This document shows positions 35,818 to 48,252 of a DNA stretch of 64,000 bases, one piece after another (the stretch's first letter is position 1; each line of letters starts with the position of its first letter). Below the pieces are notes generated by a model. That model worked only from the letters and a program-made list of their open reading frames with translations. It had not been told where the DNA came from and made no database searches. Origin of the DNA: Macrobrachium rosenbergii (Eukaryota > Arthropoda > Malacostraca > Decapoda > Palaemonidae); assembly GCF_040412425.1 (NCBI RefSeq), contig NC_089741.1, positions 36,098,522-36,162,521 of the forward strand, read 5' to 3'. A program made the translations under genes and the position numbers.

Positions 35818-36150
35818 ATTGTTGCGCCGGCTTTGAAAATCCGTCCGCACTTCTTTCTGTCCACACTTTTTTCTGTCCGCACTTTTGCTGTACACCTTCA
35901 CATCTTAAAAACTACCGAGGCTAGAGGGCTGCAAATTGTTATGTTGATAATCCACCCTCCAATCATCAAACATACCAAATTGCAGCCCTCTAGCCTCAGC
36001 AGTTTTAATTTTATTTAAGGTTAAATTTAATTTAATCATGCTTCTGGCAGCGATAGAGAATAGGCCACTACCAAGCAGTGGTTAAAGTTTCATGGGCTCT
36101 ATTGCACCGAAGAAACTTCAGTGCATTTTTTCTTGTTTACTTGGAATCAT
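35818..36150. mobile_element. Palindromic MITE-like element, copy B (inverted)
   Basis: Same element as at 13258-13640, in the opposite orientation. The fold-back at 35905-36007 pairs AAAACTACCGAGGCTAGAGG with CCTCTAGCCTCAGCAGTTTT. The CACCGAAGAAACTTCAGTG mini-palindrome is at its right end. The CCGTCCGCACTT segment is locally triplicated here. Confidence 0.75.
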
Positions 36151-38083
36151 GATGGAAATGTTGTACCATAACATATTTTCCAGAATTTCATATATGTGCT
36201 GAAACTGACTTTTTATGTCATGTTCATATGATTTCAGAATTCTACTTCTTTACATGCCAGATATTTCATGAAGGTATCCTTTATCATGGTCCATGCTGCT
36301 ACCTGTTCATGATTTTATGGTCAGGTAATTTCCTGCCCTCCAAAGATGCCCTGTTGGGGGAGGAATGACTTCAAACCTTTAGGGCCCAAGAACTGTCTGT
36401 TTGCTAGGATCAAGTTCAACACAGAGCACCAAATTTAGCATAGGTCTGTTTCACTAATCCATGTCAACTACTTGTCCTAAGGGCAATCAATATTATAATC
36501 AAGGCCAGACCATGCTCATCAATTTAATATCAAGCCCCATAGCTCAAGCAGAGAAAAATAAGATTTAGTAAGTCACAGAAAGCTTTAGCTAATTTAACTG
36601 GAGCAATTAAATAATTCCAGATTGAAAATTCGGGTTACTAGTTGCTCTCTGATGTGCCTACCCACAACAAGAGAATAGGAGTAAGGCATTTTATGGTAGA
36701 AAGAAAATATCAATTGGGCTGTGAAATGATTTAATAAGGTAATTATACACAAGCTTCCATACCTTGTGCATCAGAAGTGTGGCTAGTTTTAACGGATAAT
36801 TCAACCTGACCATCAAACTAAAGGTCTTAACTATTGGCAAAAGTTATAATACTCCAGTCTTGGTAACTTAACCACTGTATTTACTCATTGTAACACTCTA
36901 CTTCTTGGTTGAGTTCAGTCTAAATAAATCCCAATTTCAGGTCCAGTTTAGCCCAAATAGGTTTACACATAAACATGTCTTGCAGGGAAACATACAGACT
37001 GGTTCGAGGTAAACAAATAATTGTACTTACATAACCAAATAACTTATGATTATGGTGCTGCAGGTGTGATCTAACCCTACCTCTAAACTAAGGATAAATC
37101 AAAGTATTTGTTTGAAAATTTTGTGAACTATCATTGAAATCTATTGTACCAAGCTTTCACCTTTCGGCAATGGCTGAAGTTTGAATCAAAGATGTCAACA
37201 CCGAAATTCTATTAATGTCTAGCATAAAAACATCTTGCTGAAATTATGGCCCTTTGGTAGCATCTTTTCAGGGGCTGTTCTCTGGAAAGATTCTATTCTT
37301 CAGTATTAATAATATCACTACCTCATTAGACGGCATTACACAAATTTTAGAATTTTATTACTGGACATTGAAGAAAAGTTCCTTTTCATTCAAAGAACCG
37401 ATTTTTTTACAAGAACTCAAGTGACTTAATTATGAACAAACTGGTGCCATACTCAGCCTAGGGCTTCAGTTCAAAGCAAGCAACTAAGTAAACACCTATA
37501 AAATAAGATCCTGCTAACAAAGACGGTGACAAATCCCCCATGAGTAATTTCTTACTTCCATAGGGGGTTACATCCCCCCATGGCAACCTGCTCAGAATGT
37601 TTTCTTCTTGCGAGGGCATTTATAATATTTTGGGCTTTTATTTACCAGCCATTTTACACACTTTCTCAGGTGTCTGAGTCCTTCCTCTTGACGTTTATTG
37701 CATCACTGTAGTTGCTGTTCCAGTACAGTTGGCCTGTGAAAACAATTCCTCGTGTACAGTTTTTTGTCTTGCTATATTTACTTCACAAAATTCCGTAGTT
37801 ACAACTGTTTTCAGTGTGATCAGAAATTTCATTAACATCTCTGATAACTGAACTTTTGAAAAATGCATGCTTAGCAGGCATCTCTTTCACAGTGTTAAGT
37901 GTAGCATCAGTCAGCATCAAGCAGTCATAAGACTGAAACCCTGCAGCCCTCCAATCTCTTTCAATACCACACTGAGCCATTGCATAAGAACCTTGTTGAA
38001 CGGTGTTCTTAATCTCCCAGTGAACTTCAAACTAATGCACTGTTCTTTTGGAAGTGCGTAAGTGTAACTGTGTGATTGTATTT

Positions 38084-38116
<33 letters not shown>

Positions 38117-38806
38117 AGCATGCCTCCCAAGGAAGGAGGCTGGGGATTTGTTGACGATTTCTGGATTGGACATGGACTGTGGAAGTACCAAATATTTGTG
38201 TTATTTTTATTTGTATTTACTTTTTCATAATATAGTTTTTCAGATTTATGTTTTGTTTAATATTGTGTTAATTAGAGGTTATTACACTGCATTTACAGCC
38301 TAAAAACTGTTGATATACACTAATGGTGTAGGTGGATTATGATAATTTGGATTGCAAGCCAAACTTATTCTTTTAGCTGACAGTATGTTGATTTTGTGAT
38401 GTCCATTTTTTGTGCCTTTGGCTGCTTGCTCTCAACCCCCTTTCTTGTTCATATCATGTTGGACCATTTATATGGAAAGCGTACTGCACTCCGTAACCCC
38501 CACTGTATGAAAAGAAAACATAAGAGCTCACAGATGCTAGGACTTTGTAATCTATCCGACCATGAGCCCGTTTCTCTTAGTACCCTCGACTTCCAATTTT
38601 ATACATAAGGAACACTTTTACTTCATTTCTAAAAGTTTAACTTTGCATTACAATTTTTCATTATCACAGAAAACGACAGCACCATCAAAGAAATTGCATC
38701 GTAGGTTAGTTACAGCATTTGTCAAGGTCCAACAATGACAATGTGGAAAATGAACCTTCATGTTTATACTTATCTAAGATGTTGAAAAGTAAAAGTGGGG
38801 TTATTT

Positions 38807-38812
38807 TTTATT
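38807..38812 (-). terminator. Candidate ZGPAT polyadenylation signal
   Basis: AATAAA on the minus strand, about 260 bases beyond the ZGPAT stop codon at 39072. It is the first clear hexamer downstream; a U/GU-rich downstream element was not verified. Confidence 0.4.
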
Positions 38813-39071
38813 GAAAAGGAAATGTGTAGGTGGAAGAGTAACAGCTGTGCTGTAAGCAGGCTCTTCTCTGTTTAAACGTTCATAGATTTCGATTTGAACT
38901 GAAGCAATAAGCGAAGTAGGCCGTGGGTCGTATATATGGAAGAAGTATTTATCAAAATGATTTTTACCAGGATGTATTCTGTTTTATCCAAGTGATAGAG
39001 TTCATTATAGAGTAATTTACAGTACGAAAACAATATTAAAGGTATGCACTACACTCCAAGGACCACTCTTT

Positions 39072-39397
39072 TCAGAAGACACAAAATTTTCTTTTGTCTT
39101 TTCTATATCTTTGCTCTCCTTGAACTTTTCTTTCGGCTTCCTGCATTTTCTGGAGGTCTATTTTTTTACCCTGCAGCTTTGTCTCTATAGCTTTTACTGC
39201 AGCAATGTTTCCTGTGTGTCGATCCCTTGACTCCTCAATTTTACTGATTTCTCTTTGTAACTGCTTAATGTTTTCACCAAGCTGGTAATTCTTTCTGTTC
39301 AGGTCTTTTGTGGTGTCTTTCTGTAAAACTGATTTGCTCACGTTCATAACAGGTCTTTGTTGGAATTCATCATCACTATCATCTTCATTACCCATAG
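39072..39397 (-). CDS. ZGPAT: ZGPAT last coding exon (coiled coil)
   Basis: Encodes [16 protein letters not shown] followed by a charged coiled coil ([19 protein letters not shown]) and a basic end (KRKFCVF, stop). The acidic cluster and heptads parallel the C-terminus of vertebrate ZGPAT. Acceptor CTTTTTCAG|CTATGG. Confidence 0.84.
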
Positions 39398-42300
39398 CTG
39401 AAAAAGGAAATGAAAATAAAATGTATTAAGCTATTCCACATATGCGGATGGTAAGCTGTGAAGAAGCATCTAAGCACATAAGATTACGTTCTCCATTTTC
39501 AGTCTATGTAAAATGTTCTCACTTTGTGGCATTACAGTTAGTATTCAATGCTTACCCTTTCCACCCAATTTCTTGTTGATTATATCAAATACCGAGGTAG
39601 ATTTTCGCAGTCTTTCTGCTGCTTGTGCAGATTTTGCTTCCTCCTTTCTCTTTTCTCTCTCCAGCCTCTTCTCCACTTGTAATAACTCTTCTCCATTTGA
39701 TGCCTCTCTCAGCTCCATACAGCGATCTGTCAGGCGAGCGAGCAGGGAAATGCTTTTATTCCAAAAAATTAATTATGCCTAAAAATGTAAATATGAATAT
39801 TAAATAAATTCTTTATGCTTCTGTGAGTGAAATGGAAATATCACTGAAATTTTGCTTGAAAGTATGTGCTTTAAGAAATGAACCTTTCTAACAAAAATTA
39901 TCCCCCTCTTACAAATAACAAATCTAAAAGTGCTTTTCATAAAACAGCCCGACACTTCAACTCAAAACAGGGAGATATATATGTTTTGTAAAAAGAGATC
40001 CCTCAAGTTCAACAAGCCCTCAAATCTCATCTCTATTATAAAGCTTGGGTTTGTTTACTAAATCCAAGTTTCTATAATTGAGTTCTTTGTTCCGAGTTTT
40101 TCAATTTCCCAAGATGTTGTAACCTTTTTGCCTCTTGCATTGCTAGTGATTCCCCTTTAGTGAAATTATGTTCACTTGTACGGTTCCAAGAATGAGTTTA
40201 TTATTTTTTGCATAGCACAGGAAGCTAACTTCTTGGCTATATTCATTTACATTTGAACTGTAGAAAAACCCAAAGTGGGACAACATGTGCTTACACAGCA
40301 TCCATTTTTTAACATTTTTATGTTTAATCTCTGAGGAAAAAGTAAAAGGTGTGTTTTATATTGTAAAATATCAGCAATTCATCTTTTTTGATTTTACATA
40401 AGTTTTATACAGCAGAGCTTTTTCTTGTGATGTTACTTCCCATTTGAGATAAATTCAAGAAGTTTATTGTCATTAATGCAAGAATAATGACTGGTTAATT
40501 GGTTTATATATCATGATACCACAACAGCAAAGATTATCAATACCAAGCAAAAACTATATGCCTAAACATACAGATTTACTAAGCCTGATAAAAGCAACAT
40601 TCTCACAAATGTACGCAACCACTTATCAAAGTCATACAAGTGCATAGAGCAAATTGGTAAAATAAAGCTCTCATAACTTTACAAAAAAATAAAAATTGTT
40701 ACGGTTTTATGTATATGCACTTTTTTCTTGCTAAAGATAAGGAAACGGTCCTCATGTGGCAATAAAAGTCTGCTGGATTCAGTGATGCCCTTTACTAGAT
40801 TATCAGATCTATTTCAGGCTACTGAAATGGCCTTTCTGCCTGGACTAATAATATCAGGTCTAGGTCTTCATCAGTCACATTTTTTCGCTGGCTTAGCAGC
40901 ATTTTTTTTTAAATTGCTTCCTTTTCAACTGCCATGAACTTGGTTTTGCTTTTACTGATTTCAAGTACTCTTCCACTCAAAAGTTTTTAGCAATTCTTGA
41001 AGCTCTTTCCCCATCATAAGGGGTTTACCACTTATGTGGCACAGAAACATTAGCATTAGTGACAATTATACAGAAGGAGGTGATCATAGCAATGGTATTT
41101 TTGTTATAATGGTATATTTTTGTTACAACTATAAAATTACCAGATGAATAACTGAACAAACAACCATGACTAAGACAGTAAATTCAATAACTTAAAATTC
41201 ACATGAACTGACATCAAACTGATGTGATATCACAATGTATACTGTACTACTAATAAACTGAGGAAAAGCAAAGAACACTGTCATACACATCAATATGCAA
41301 CCAATATGAAAAGACACTGTAAGGGCCTGTATCTCCTCCACTTGGGAATACTTACCACTTACAAACTGTAAACCCCTGCTCAATTTAACTAGTAAATTAA
41401 AAGCTTTAACTGATAACAGTGCTGCTCCAGAAAATTCAATCAATAAAATATGAAAGGTTCAGCACAAGGTACCCCAACTACAGACACCACCCTACTTGTA
41501 AAACAAGTTACTTTCGGATGGTCGTTTGTACGTTGAATTGCTTTAAGTTGGTTCCTGTACTCTTCGTGCCTATCTAAGTGCAGTGTGATTTAAAATCAAT
41601 ACAGTAATGTAATTTTTCATCCTAAAACACAATACACTGTGCATACAATACTGTACGTACAGAATAAACGTGTAAAGCAAAAATTTGAACTTACGGGTGA
41701 CAAAGGGAGTGCTCTGAACACCTTTTTAATCTGCGATTCCATTTGTTTGTATCAATATTTGTAAGCTGAATGTTCATAAGTAGAGTGGTATCTGTACTTT
41801 ATTATATTATGTATTCGTAAAAAATGTAAATTTACTTGATTCAATAAAATGGAACAATAACAATACACAAATATTCACTCTACCTAGAGAGACTCCTTGT
41901 GGGTATACATAAGCCACTACAGGCTCTACTCTTCCCTCTCCAGACGGGCCTAAGCCTGTGCCCACGACGTATCCCATTTTCTGCATCAGCTTGGAGCCAA
42001 TACCCTAGAAATATTACTTTCTTGTTAGCGGAACAAGGACAAAAATATATATTTGTGTAAATAAATACAATTAGAAATTTACTGAACCTTAAGACCTAGG
42101 AACAGTGAGCAGGACATGAAAACACCTCTAAACCCTGGTGAGCCTGATAGCAAAATGTTAGCATAACTTAGAACTTACAGGGAGAGAAAGAAGCTTTGTC
42201 ATAAAAGGATGAAGAATGCACTCTTACTACAAGGAGAGCGCTTTTGGAGCCTAATGCATCATTATATGTCGTGCTTAAATGCGCAGAGAAAACTGATTAA

Positions 42301-45300
42301 TTTGTTTCCCAAATACAAATCATACACTTACTGTAGTGTATGATTTGAATTCGGTCAGTACTGTACAGTATACTAATTGTTACAATAAACTGCAATAACT
42401 TCTTGAAGAAGTACCACTAAAATTTATTACAACACTAAGCACAGCTTGCACTGAAACCTTGCTCCAAGTAACTGATGCATCAGTCAGCCTGCTCCAACTT
42501 TTATATGCGTATTTCAAAGTTTAACTTATTACTTAAAACTCCATCATTCTTCTAACCAATTCAATTAAAATTTCACACAATATGCTCAGATAGCAGAGAT
42601 TATTTTTTGTTTATGGTGATTACAAAAATGAAAATTAACTAGAGATAATCACAAGGAACTCTCTCTCTGGTTGAATATTATCACAAGGGCCTTAAGCAAT
42701 TAATCTGAGTAAAGTATGCATTTTTATCTTAACTGAGAGGGTAAAACAGAAAAGGGTCCCAGAATGGGGTTTCTGGGCTAAAATTGATGCATATCATTTA
42801 CTAAAGCCATAGGTTAATAAGTAAGTCTTCTCCTTCTTGAACTGACTAGCCCCTTAAACGAGAATTAGTGGAAATAGACAGAGCGAAAGGTGGAAAACAA
42901 TACATGTGGACCAAAAGGATCATGCAAAGAACTTTTGGTACCATCAATAGTGCACCACACAGGCTTACTGCAAGTGTTGCCCCTTACAGGGAATCAAAGA
43001 GAACACACAAACTTGTGAGTTCCCCATTCTTCCACCTTCTCCTAACAATTCATTCATAGTACAACTGAGAGGTTTTCCTCCTGTTACGCCTTTCAAATCT
43101 TTTTCTGTCAGTTTCCATTTCAGTGCTGAAGGACCTCATAGGTCCCAGCACTTGGCCTTTGGCCTAAATCCTACACTCTATTCTATTCTATGATGGGACA
43201 CTTGGCTGACAAATGTGCAATCTTGATAAGACTACCACCCTTGAGATATCAGTATGATAAGTCACTAGTAGTTCTGTAGGCCTAACATGTTTGGAAGGCT
43301 GATAATCCACCACACCAATCATGAACCTAGCTATGATACCCTTCCCACTCTACCAGGACACCATTTCTGTGAAAGTGTAAATATTCAGCTAACCCTCAAC
43401 AATAACGGCTACTGTTTTCCCATGCAATTATTCATCAGCAATACCAGAGCCCGCCATTATTACTGGTTTACTTAGATGATGTTTCAAAGTCAGGACGCCT
43501 TCACCTGTCACTCACAATCCACAGGCTACTGGATGGGGATAAAACAGGGTACAAATAAGTACATGAAAGGGAGCTGGGACTGATACCAAAGTGAAAGGCT
43601 ACAAGAAGATACACCTAGGAACCAAACAGACTGCAAAAGCCCTTCAGTAATTCCCAATTTGCCACATAATGTACATTGCTGGTAGTAACCACCAACAAGG
43701 AGCTAGTTTACCTGCGTCAGTTTCAAAACCATATTTCTTACTGAATGAATTTCTGTAACCTCCTACAGTCAAACATTTTACTAAAAGTGTATGTGATCAC
43801 CAGCTTTCAGTTCAAAAGTAAGACCAAACAGCTATGGCCTGCATTTTCAAAATATAAAATCGCTTTAAAATATTACACTGTGACTGCAAATTCTTATTGC
43901 TTAAAGAAACAAACCAACAACGAATTGAAAAACCATATAAAACAAATTCCCATTACGAAGGGTATGGCTGTACTTACCGTTGTGTACTTTTCCCAGTCTC
44001 CAAGGCGTTGCGTGAGTGAACACTGAAACCAGGTGTTTGTAGGGACAAAGACACTTCTTTCGTCGTCACTGTCATCTTCATCCGTCATCTCTTCGTTACC
44101 AGATTTTACTGAACTCTCTTCATGGTTCCCCTCTTTTCCAGAATCAGCTTCCTGATAAATTTAAAGTCGAAGATTTATAAAATTGCAATTCATTTGAAAA
44201 CAGAAATTAAATAAACTGAATACTCTGATAAATTTAATTTTTACAGTATAACACCAGTTTTTATATTAAAACCACACATGATGATTCCTGTCAATAAATC
44301 ATGAAAGTAATGTATTGTCAATGATTAAAAATACCACTGATCTACATTAAAGTTGGAAAGTTAGGCTCCTGTATGCAAGACACAATTTCCTCTCACAGCT
44401 TAAGGTATTAAAGTATCAATGACCACATTTTCAGTGATTTTTTTCTTCATGAACATTAATTAGTGACATTTTGGTAAAAATTAGAACCTAGTGTAAATTA
44501 CCAAAAAAATCTGAACCTTATCCTACAAATCTATTTGAGAGATTGTTTTCAATATACATCACTATGAAGAGACAAAAAATTATAAATACAGAAAATACAA
44601 GAATTAGATAATGAATAAGCTTACTTTCAGAATTGAATTTATGATGCTGAAAATGTGTTCTTTTAAGAAATGCAACAGAGAGCATGAAAGCTAATTTTTA
44701 TGAGAAATCTCTTCACATTTATTTACCTAAAACAACTTTTTCTTCCTAATATACTTACTCAGAATTACTGACAAAGCTCAATGTACACTTTTTTATTTCA
44801 TTTGCCTTATCCAAGACTAATACATATACTTATTCTCTTATCCTGCAGCTGCCTATTCTCCTTCAATATATGTATTTAAATATCCTACCATTTACTGTTT
44901 TTTTCCCCACTAAATATCCTCCTATAACCTTAAACGTGCCATGTTGACCATTGACCTCATTTATGAATTCTGAATACTGTACTCAAAAATGACAATACGG
45001 TACTGAAGCACTGTATAGGCTATTTTCATTTTTTACTTATAAAACATACTTGTCTTTAACCCCACTTATATCAATATTTCTAACTCTTCCTCTCCACTTA
45101 TTAATACTGTTTACACTTTTAGTTCAATCATGTTATGATCAGATATATCTCCTGCCACTTTTTGCACCATTACATCCAAAAGACTGCTTTTCCAGTTAGC
45201 CGGCACTTAATGTAACAATTTTACCTTCACCATTTCTTCTTTCCCAAGTATATATACAGTATACATTTTATTCATAAAGATTTAAGATTTGAAATGATAC

Positions 45301-47068
45301 AACATTTGCAATGAAGTGCTTCAGGCAACTTGTATGGCAAGACTGCTGAATAGATGAATGGTAGTCCCACCTCACTGTGTGCCCCATCTTCACAAATCAA
45401 GGGTATCATCTGCATCGCTTGCACCTCTGCCACTTTCTTGCTCTTGTCGTACTTCACACAAAATGCTGATCTGTCTTCCAAAATGTCCTGGATTGTTGCC
45501 GCTGCCCATAAGTCCTCACTGTGCTGAACTAAAACCCTGCTTCCAGGCTGTAGGTCTTCATACACTGGCTCACTATAAAAATGGATGTAAAATAATTTCA
45601 CAAAATATGTCATTTATCTGTATACCACACTTACGAAACCAAAAGACACTGTGCATAATTAAAAATGCAATATTTTCACAAGTTTTCCACACAAGGCCCC
45701 TTATATAACATGAATCAATATTTGACTGACTGTTGTGTTATCTAGCACTGCAATGCAATTGTCTGGCTTGACTATGTATTAATAATGATAACAGCTGCAC
45801 TGAAACGACAAGGGTCATTAAAGCTGAAAAAGTTATTCTCTGGATAAACGGGAAATTATTCAAATACATTTTGTAAGCATACAGACCACTACTATTACCC
45901 CCTGAATTATAAAGATCATGAAAATAAACTGAATCAAAATCAGACATGCAGTTTGCTCCTAACCCTTATTTTAGATTACTAGATACAGTCCACATATTGT
46001 GACATTTAACACTCTCCTGATTTAAGGGACGGATTACAATTTTATGAAGTCTGTCCCTAAAATTGTTGTAATCTCAGTATGAAATAGTGAGCACAAAGAG
46101 TGTTTTTCACTAATGGTTCCTACAATAACTATTTATGGGATCAAGTTCCTCAGATCACACAAAACTGTTTGTGGGAAATGTTCACAAAGATTCCCTGATT
46201 CTCTTTTTTTAATTTGTGAATTATGATCAACAGCTCGGGCTGTCCTGATTTTAATGCCATCTAAACTCATTTTTATATGAAAATATATGATTTACTCATT
46301 GAATCTTAGTGTCTACTGTCTTCTGTAATAGAAAACATGCTTACTTATTAGAAACAGCACGTATACGTGCTTTCTGAAGACATATTCTAGGAGGGAAAAT
46401 AGTGACTTTTGTGATTAAATGTACACTCCACAACACATTACAAGGACAAAGTCCATGTGACTGCACCAGCTGGGTTGGAATTTCCATCTAGCAAAATTGT
46501 TTGCAACAGTTCTGTAGGATTCTTTGTGCTAAATGACCCTTGTCTTAAAGTGGACAATTAGAAAAGGCCACCTTCTTACAAAAGGTGACGTTCATGGAAG
46601 GACTTTGAGTATGAGCATATAACCCTCAATATGTTACGAAGGTGATCTACTAAACAAGTCAAAAATAAACTAAAGGTCTCTAGATCTTGTCACTGTTACA
46701 AAGAAGTAAAAACAGGTAAGCTGGAGAGTATGTCTAACCCCTAAGAGAAATGCAACAATATCAATCATAAGTGATGGTGATTCACTACCTGTTTGAGTCA
46801 ATTTTGCATGGTCTACTTTTTTTCTCTGATAAGTAATAAAAACATGTAAAACAATGGGTATTGCATTTGTGTATGGCTGCATCTCATTTCTACATTAAAT
46901 GAAGTGTCCTTGTGCAGTACATACCTGTATTCTCGGATGTCAGAAACATCTACAATTTTGCCATGAGAAAATCGACAGGCATCTTCTGAATATTTACAGC
47001 GACCAGAGAGAAAGAAAGCGGCATGTTAGCATCTCCATACTCATTGGCTGCACAAATAACACCCGCAC
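39072..47068 (-). CDS. ZGPAT: ZGPAT: CCCH zinc finger and G-patch protein (5' incomplete, frameshifted)
   Basis: Six minus-strand exons were assembled: 47068-46925, 45572-45371, 44151-43978, 42004-41884, 39726-39556 and 39397-39072 (stop). In order they encode a CCCH finger ([15 protein letters not shown]), a Tudor-like domain ([19 protein letters not shown]), an acidic linker ending [14 protein letters not shown], a G-patch ([19 protein letters not shown]), a [11 protein letters not shown] motif and a C-terminal coiled coil. The order and junctions match human ZGPAT, a nuclear DNA-binding repressor that recruits NuRD; its G-patch class contacts DEAH helicases. Exon lengths total 1138, one more than a multiple of three, because of an extra base in the zinc-finger exon near 47015-47017. 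The ~150 N-terminal residues of human ZGPAT have no counterpart here and probably lie in the gap at 47399-47898. Confidence 0.85.
39556..39726 (-). CDS. ZGPAT: ZGPAT exon with VFDIINKKL motif
   Basis: Encodes [17 protein letters not shown], a basic helix ([12 protein letters not shown]) and [13 protein letters not shown]. The human counterpart reads SLDQCVETLQKQ and then NVFDFLNEKL. Donor GAAAGG|GTAAGC, acceptor CTGACAG|ATCGC. Confidence 0.84.
41884..42004 (-). CDS. ZGPAT: ZGPAT G-patch exon
   Basis: Encodes [19 protein letters not shown], then [17 protein letters not shown]. Glycines and aromatic positions follow the G-patch consensus, and the block is nearly colinear with human GIGSRLLTKMGYEFGKGLG. 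Donor CTCTAG|GTAGAG, acceptor ATTTCTAG|GGTATT. Confidence 0.9.
43018..43193 (+). mobile_element. Dispersed SINE-like repeat, 3' half (ZGPAT intron)
   Basis: TTCCACCTTCTCCTAACAATTC, GAGGTTTTCCTCCTGTTACG, GACCTCATAGGTCCCAGCAC and TTGGCCTTTGGCCTAAATCC match the second half of the copy at 48253-48552. It is antisense to ZGPAT. Confidence 0.75.
43978..44151 (-). CDS. ZGPAT: ZGPAT acidic linker exon
   Basis: Encodes an acidic Ser/Glu/Asp-rich segment ([14 protein letters not shown]) ending in [12 protein letters not shown]. It joins in phase 0 to the G-patch exon, as human WEVHTRGIGS does. Acceptor ATTTATCAG|GAAGC, donor ACAACG|GTAAGT. Confidence 0.82.
45371..45572 (-). CDS. ZGPAT: ZGPAT Tudor-like domain exon
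   Basis: Encodes [20 protein letters not shown], then [27 protein letters not shown] and [13 protein letters not shown]. This parallels the human LQAGSACLAKHQDGLWHAA and YYTVKFD region, a Tudor-like fold. The donor GTGAG|GTGGGA is weak, but it is the one that keeps phase with the next exon; the alternative A|GTGAGG would break it. Confidence 0.83.
46925..47068 (-). CDS. ZGPAT: ZGPAT CCCH zinc-finger exon, with one-base frameshift
   Basis: From acceptor TTTCTAG|GTGCGG the frame reads [18 protein letters not shown], matching the VRVLYLYPT..KPC block before the human finger. It then runs into a stop. Dropping one A/T from the AAA run at 47015-47017 restores [18 protein letters not shown] and then DVSDIREY up to the donor ACAG|GTATGT. 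Either the assembly has an extra base or this allele is broken. The codons downstream of the shift are intact, which favours sequence error. Confidence 0.82.
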
Positions 47069-47398
47069 CTAGAAACAATCCAGAGATTTTACATGAGATA
47101 CAAAATAAATGAGCTTCATAAATACAAGCCATCATCTTTGTATTCATGGAGTTTGTATTTTGGGTTAATCTCATTAAGATCAACCAAAAATATGAACACA
47201 TTGTTACTTAACATATATTTTATCCTATACCAAAAATAAATTCACTAGACTAATAACGTACAGAGTTAAACCTCAACATAAAATAATGCTGAACAGAAAA
47301 TAACGTTTCAAGCATAAATGCTGTACACTAAATAGCTTTACTATACAAATAAGCCTACCAAAGGCATTAACTGATATTTCAAACCAAATGGTGCTCAA
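47069..47398. other. ZGPAT intron, left of the gap
   Basis: AT-rich sequence with no exon recognised on the minus strand. The upstream ZGPAT exon is not here. Confidence 0.6.
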
Positions 47399-47898
47399 NN
47401 NNNNNNNNNNNNNNNNNNNNNNNNNNNNNNNNNNNNNNNNNNNNNNNNNNNNNNNNNNNNNNNNNNNNNNNNNNNNNNNNNNNNNNNNNNNNNNNNNNNN
47501 NNNNNNNNNNNNNNNNNNNNNNNNNNNNNNNNNNNNNNNNNNNNNNNNNNNNNNNNNNNNNNNNNNNNNNNNNNNNNNNNNNNNNNNNNNNNNNNNNNNN
47601 NNNNNNNNNNNNNNNNNNNNNNNNNNNNNNNNNNNNNNNNNNNNNNNNNNNNNNNNNNNNNNNNNNNNNNNNNNNNNNNNNNNNNNNNNNNNNNNNNNNN
47701 NNNNNNNNNNNNNNNNNNNNNNNNNNNNNNNNNNNNNNNNNNNNNNNNNNNNNNNNNNNNNNNNNNNNNNNNNNNNNNNNNNNNNNNNNNNNNNNNNNNN
47801 NNNNNNNNNNNNNNNNNNNNNNNNNNNNNNNNNNNNNNNNNNNNNNNNNNNNNNNNNNNNNNNNNNNNNNNNNNNNNNNNNNNNNNNNNNNNNNNNNN
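47399..47898. other. Assembly gap (500 N)
   Basis: Exactly 500 undetermined bases directly upstream of the first readable ZGPAT exon and next to a long CT tract, a common cause of assembly breaks. It is the likeliest location of the missing ZGPAT N-terminal coding sequence. Confidence 0.95.
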
Positions 47899-47923
47899 AG
47901 CTTTACGTCACGACCCATTGAAA

Positions 47924-47925
<2 letters not shown>

Positions 47926-47989
<64 letters not shown>
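47926..47989. repeat. (CT)n microsatellite
   Basis: About 64 bases of CT a short distance after the assembly gap. Confidence 0.97.
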
Positions 47990-47992
<3 letters not shown>

Positions 47993-48141
47993 GCCAGACA
48001 TTATCATCCCCGCTTTTTCAAGTGATTGATTTTACAGAGGCCCCAGACAAATACGATTTAAGAATAACTTTCAGAAGTAATCGAAAATTTGCCGCGACAG
48101 AGATTTCGATCAGAACGAACAGTATAACAGTATTACAGCGA

Positions 48142-48150
48142 CGCCATCTG
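48142..48150 (-). promoter_or_regulatory. CAGATGGCG motif, possible YY1-like element near ZGPAT 5' end
   Basis: On the minus strand CAGATGGCG resembles the YY1 consensus (AAGATGGCGGC), often found at transcription starts. It lies upstream of ZGPAT beyond the gap in CpG-containing sequence. Nine bases are weak evidence; the link to ZGPAT is inferred from orientation. Confidence 0.22.
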
Positions 48151-48252
48151 CCGAATAGAGTTCTCACTCTTATCTCACTCCCACCATTATTCTTTGATTC
48201 ATGTCTTCCGAATTCTTCGGGCGAATATTGCTGCTGACTTGTCTACCCCGGA

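Larger units (their letters stand above)
34039..38800. other. Intergenic DNA between convergent CENP-L and ZGPAT
   Basis: No recognised gene apart from the probable 3' UTRs at the edges. It contains an inverted palindromic MITE-like element (35818-36150), a tRNA-like sequence with a B-box (35590-35660) and a short TA tract (38086-38111). Confidence 0.55.

Noticed and set aside
45360..45372. Alternative donor A|GTGAGG for the ZGPAT Tudor exon
   Set aside because: It has a better local consensus, but leaves a phase that does not match the next exon, whereas GAG|GTGGGA keeps the frame.
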